DNA of 64,000 nt from Streptomyces indicus (GTDB lineage: Bacteria > Actinomycetota > Actinomycetes > Streptomycetales > Streptomycetaceae): NCBI RefSeq assembly GCF_900100315.1, contig NZ_FNFF01000002.1, positions 186,001 through 250,000 on the forward strand. Direction: 5' to 3'. Of the stretch, positions 61,514-64,000 are shown one piece after another. The position numbers and the translations under genes are program-made. The notes under the pieces are model-generated. The model was not told where the DNA came from. It was given only the letters and a program-made list of their open reading frames with translations, and ran no database searches. Numbering within the stretch: position 1 is the first letter of the stretch; each line of letters begins with the position of its first letter.

Positions 61514-63091
61514 ATGACGAACTCACCGCGCACCACCCCGGGCCCCCCGCAGGAGCAGGGCACCGTCCCCGAGCGGGCAACGCGCAAGGAATGGACGGCA
61601 CTTGCGGTCCTGATGCTGCCGCTGATGCTGGTCTCGATGGACGTCTCGGTCCTCTACTTCGCGGTGCCCGCGATCACCGCCGACCTGGAGCCCTCCGGCA
61701 CCCAGCAGCTGTGGATGTTCGACATCTACGCCTTCGTGCTCGCCGGCCTGCTGATCACGATGGGTTCGGTGGGCGACCGCATCGGCCGCCGCAAGCTGCT
61801 GCTGTTCGGCGCCGCGGCCTTCGGGGCGGCCTCGGTGCTCGCGGCGTACGCACAGAGCGCCGAGATGCTGATCGCGGCCCGCGCCCTGCTCGGCATCGGC
61901 GGCGCGACCCTGATGCCGTCCACGATGGCCCTGGTCAGGAACATGTTCCGGGACGCGGGTGAGCGCGCGAAGGCGATCGGGATCTGGCAGGCCGTGATGG
62001 TCTCCGGGGTCGCGCTCGGCTCCGTGATGAGCGGTGTGCTCGTCGAGCACTTCTGGTGGGGCTCGGTCTTCCTGGTGAACCTGCCGGCGATGGCGCTCCT
62101 GCTCCTCCTCGCGCCGGTCCTGATCCCCGAGTTCAAGGACCCGGCCCCCGGGCGCTTCGACTGGGTGAGCGTGCCGCTGTCGATGGCCGCGGTGCTGCCG
62201 GTGGTCTACGGCCTCAAGGAGTTCGCGGCCGAGGGCTTCGAGCTCGCGTACGCGGTGTGGGTGGCCGTCGGTCTGGTCTTCGCCGCCCTGTTCGTGCGGC
62301 GGCAGCGCACCTCGGCGTCCCCGATGATCTCGCCGGACCTGTTCCGCGGCCGCAGCGGGTTCGGGTCGGCCGTCTCGCTCAACCTCGTCTCGTCGATCAC
62401 GATGATGGGTTCGGCCTACTTCACCACGCAGTACCTGCAGTCGGTGCTCGGCAAGTCCGCGATGGAGGCGGCCCTTTGGGCCCTGCTGCCCTCGGTCCTG
62501 ATCGGCTTCGCGGCCCCGGTCGCGACGGTGCTCGTGCAGCGCGGCGTGAACCGGGCCACCGTCGTGGCCACCGGCTTCCTGACCTCGGCGGCCGGCTTCG
62601 CCCTGCTGCTCCCGGCCGGCACGGACTCGATGTGGACGGTCCTGGTCGCGGCCGGTGTCCTCGCCGGCGGTGCCGTGATCATCGGCGCGGTGCTCACCGA
62701 CCTGGCGATGGGTGCGGCGCCGCCCGAGAAGGCGGGCAGCGCCTCCTCACTCCTGGAGACCGGTACGGAGTTCGGCGGCGCGATGGGCATGGCGCTGCTC
62801 GGCTCGATCGGCAACGCGGTCTACCACGCCCAGGCCCCCGCCTCCGCGCCGCCGGAGGCCCGCGAGACGCTCGGCGGAGCGGTCGCGGTGGCCGAGGCGC
62901 TGCCCGGCAAGGCGGGCGAGGCCCTGCTCGCGGCGGCCCGGGAGGCGTTCACGAGCGGGATGCATGTGGCCGCGACGGTGGGCGTGAGCATTCTGCTTGT
63001 GGCGGCGGGGGTCGCGGCGGTGACGCTGCGGAAGGTGCGGGTGCGCTCACCTCAGGCCGAGACCGAGGAGCTCACACCCTCGGGCGTGTGA
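61514..63091 (+). CDS. MFS drug efflux transporter (DHA2, 14 TM)
   Basis: This is a 525-residue EmrB/QacA-type transporter with about 14 TM segments. Motif A is MGSVGDRIGRRKLL; the motif C-like segment is GIWQAVMVSGVALGSVMSGVLVEHFWWGSVFLVNLP. A cytosolic N-terminus (MTNSPRTTPGPPQEQGTV) and C-terminus flank the core. An ATG seven bases after the -10 box suggests leaderless translation. It is repressed by the divergent TetR. Drug or metabolite export is predicted; the substrate is unknown. Confidence 0.93.
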   Translation: MTNSPRTTPGPPQEQGTVPERATRKEWTALAVLMLPLMLVSMDVSVLYFAVPAITADLEPSGTQQLWMFDIYAFVLAGLLITMGSVGDRIGRRKLLLFGAAAFGAASVLAAYAQSAEMLIAARALLGIGGATLMPSTMALVRNMFRDAGERAKAIGIWQAVMVSGVALGSVMSGVLVEHFWWGSVFLVNLPAMALLLLLAPVLIPEFKDPAPGRFDWVSVPLSMAAVLPVVYGLKEFAAEGFELAYAVWVAVGLVFAALFVRRQRTSASPMISPDLFRGRSGFGSAVSLNLVSSITMMGSAYFTTQYLQSVLGKSAMEAALWALLPSVLIGFAAPVATVLVQRGVNRATVVATGFLTSAAGFALLLPAGTDSMWTVLVAAGVLAGGAVIIGAVLTDLAMGAAPPEKAGSASSLLETGTEFGGAMGMALLGSIGNAVYHAQAPASAPPEARETLGGAVAVAEALPGKAGEALLAAAREAFTSGMHVAATVGVSILLVAAGVAAVTLRKVRVRSPQAETEELTPSGV

Positions 63092-63117
63092 GCGTGACGA
63101 ACGGAGCTCGGAACGCA

Positions 63118-63159
63118 TGAGGGGGCCCGGTCACCGCGAACGGTGACCGGGCCCCCTCA
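63118..63159. terminator. Bidirectional terminator between the MFS gene and serA
   Basis: TGAGGGGGCCCGGTCACC and its exact complement form an 18-bp perfect stem with loop GCGAAC. It lies 27 bp past the MFS stop and 10 bp past the serA stop. Confidence 0.9.
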
Positions 63160-63168
63160 ACGTACCGA

Positions 63169-64000
63169 CTACTCCGCCAAGTTGACCGACCGGGCCGAGA
63201 CCGCCCCGATCTCCTCGGCCAGCTCCGTGAGCACGGCCGGCGGCACCGTGTCGTCCACGGTCAGGACGGCCAGCGCCTCGCCGCCCTCCTCGGCGCGCGA
63301 GACCTGCATGCCCGCGATGTTGAGACCGGCCTCGCCGAGCACGCGGCCGACGGTGCCGACGACACCCGGGCGGTCCGCGTAGCGCAGGACGACCATGTGG
63401 TCCGCGAGGGCCAGCTCGATCTCGTGCTCACCGATGCCGACGATCTTCTGGTGGTGCTTGGGCCCGGCGAGCGTGCCGGACACGGCCACCTCGTCGCCGC
63501 CCGCGAGCGTGCCGCGCACCGTGACCACGTTGCGGTGGTCGGGCGACTCCGAGCTCGTGGTCAGGCGCACCTCCACGCCGCGCTCCTGCGCGAACAGCGG
63601 CGCGTTCACGTACGAGACCGTCTCGTCCACGACATCCTCGAACACGCCCTTCAGAGCGGACAGTTCGAGCACCTTGACGTCGTGCTGCGTGATCTCGCCG
63701 CAGACCTCGACGTCGAGGCGGACGGCCACCTCGCCGGCGAGCGCGGTGAAGATCCGGCCGAGCTTCTCGGCGAGCGGCAGACCCGGGCGTACGTCCTCGG
63801 CGATGACACCACCCTGCACGTTGACCGCGTCCGGCACCAGCTCGCCGGCGAGCGCGAGGCGCACCGACTTGGCGACGGCGATACCGGCCTTCTCCTGCGC
63901 CTCGTCCGTGGAGGCGCCGAGGTGCGGGGTGCAGACGACCTGGTCGAGCTCGAAGAGCGGGGAGTCCGTGCAGGGCTCCTTCGCGTACACGTCGAGGCCG
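63169..64000 (-). CDS. serA: D-3-phosphoglycerate dehydrogenase, N-terminal part outside window
   Basis: SerA catalyses the first step of serine synthesis. The visible 277 residues hold the end of the catalytic domain (LDQVVCTPHLGASTDEAQEKAG, with the catalytic His of CTPHLGAST), the actinobacterial allosteric substrate-binding domain (about 130 residues), and the C-terminal ACT domain (HMVVLRYADRPGVVGTVGRVLGEAGLNIAGMQVSR), which binds serine for feedback control. The frame is open to the right edge, so the NAD-binding region is missing from the window. Confidence 0.97.
   Translation of the reverse strand, partial: GLDVYAKEPCTDSPLFELDQVVCTPHLGASTDEAQEKAGIAVAKSVRLALAGELVPDAVNVQGGVIAEDVRPGLPLAEKLGRIFTALAGEVAVRLDVEVCGEITQHDVKVLELSALKGVFEDVVDETVSYVNAPLFAQERGVEVRLTTSSESPDHRNVVTVRGTLAGGDEVAVSGTLAGPKHHQKIVGIGEHEIELALADHMVVLRYADRPGVVGTVGRVLGEAGLNIAGMQVSRAEEGGEALAVLTVDDTVPPAVLTELAEEIGAVSARSVNLAE

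Overview
The window is an uninterrupted stretch of a high-GC actinobacterial chromosome, almost certainly Streptomyces. The evidence is GC-saturated third codon positions, frequent GTG and TTG starts, 4-bp start/stop overlaps, conservon (cvn) operons, an HU protein with a long lysine-alanine tail, and the order rpmF-side DUF177 / sepIVA-like / coaD / rsmD / recG. From memory the gene order runs antiparallel to the S. coelicolor SCO5515-SCO5570 interval. I see no transposase, integrase, CRISPR array or prophage, so this is mostly core chromosome with a few accessory inserts.

Left part (1-24.3 kb): DUF177 protein, DivIVA-like septation factor, coaD and rsmD run leftward and diverge from recG across a gap holding two DnaA boxes. 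Next come a FakA-like kinase, rpmB, thiD-thiL, a stand-alone RAM protein with a DUF3515 lipoprotein, then ddl, gpsA and plsC (cell wall and lipid precursors), cofC (coenzyme F420) and hupS. leuCD diverge from their IclR-type regulator ndgR. A MerR regulator diverges from a DUF4188 gene. Two tRNA-Glu genes and one tRNA-Gln gene lie near gltX.

Middle part (24.5-48.1 kb): a 70-residue peptide gene with a duplicated ANPRRT motif precedes two complete tandem conservons (cvnA-B-C-D twice; sensor kinase, roadblock, DUF742, small GTPase). These are followed by a large inverted repeat, accE-accB (acyl-CoA carboxylase), yceI, an epoxide hydrolase, a secreted or membrane protein, and cimA preceded by a likely attenuator. 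A five-gene leftward operon then carries a urease gamma-beta fusion, a divergent urease alpha, agmatine deiminase, a Cys-rich protein and a TetR regulator. It has no urease maturation genes.

Right part (48.1-64 kb): a nucleoside transporter, ilvE, leuB, a 44-residue peptide gene, and a translationally coupled phospholipid triad (CDP-alcohol transferase-like, CdsA, PlsC-like). Then come a NIPSNAP protein, a tyrosine phosphatase, the proline catabolic pair pruA/putA with a divergent PucR regulator, a TetR/MFS efflux pair, and the 3' part of serA. Branched-chain amino acid synthesis (leuCD, cimA, ilvE, leuB, ndgR) is a recurring theme. At least four copies of an unnamed GC-rich intergenic repeat are scattered between genes.
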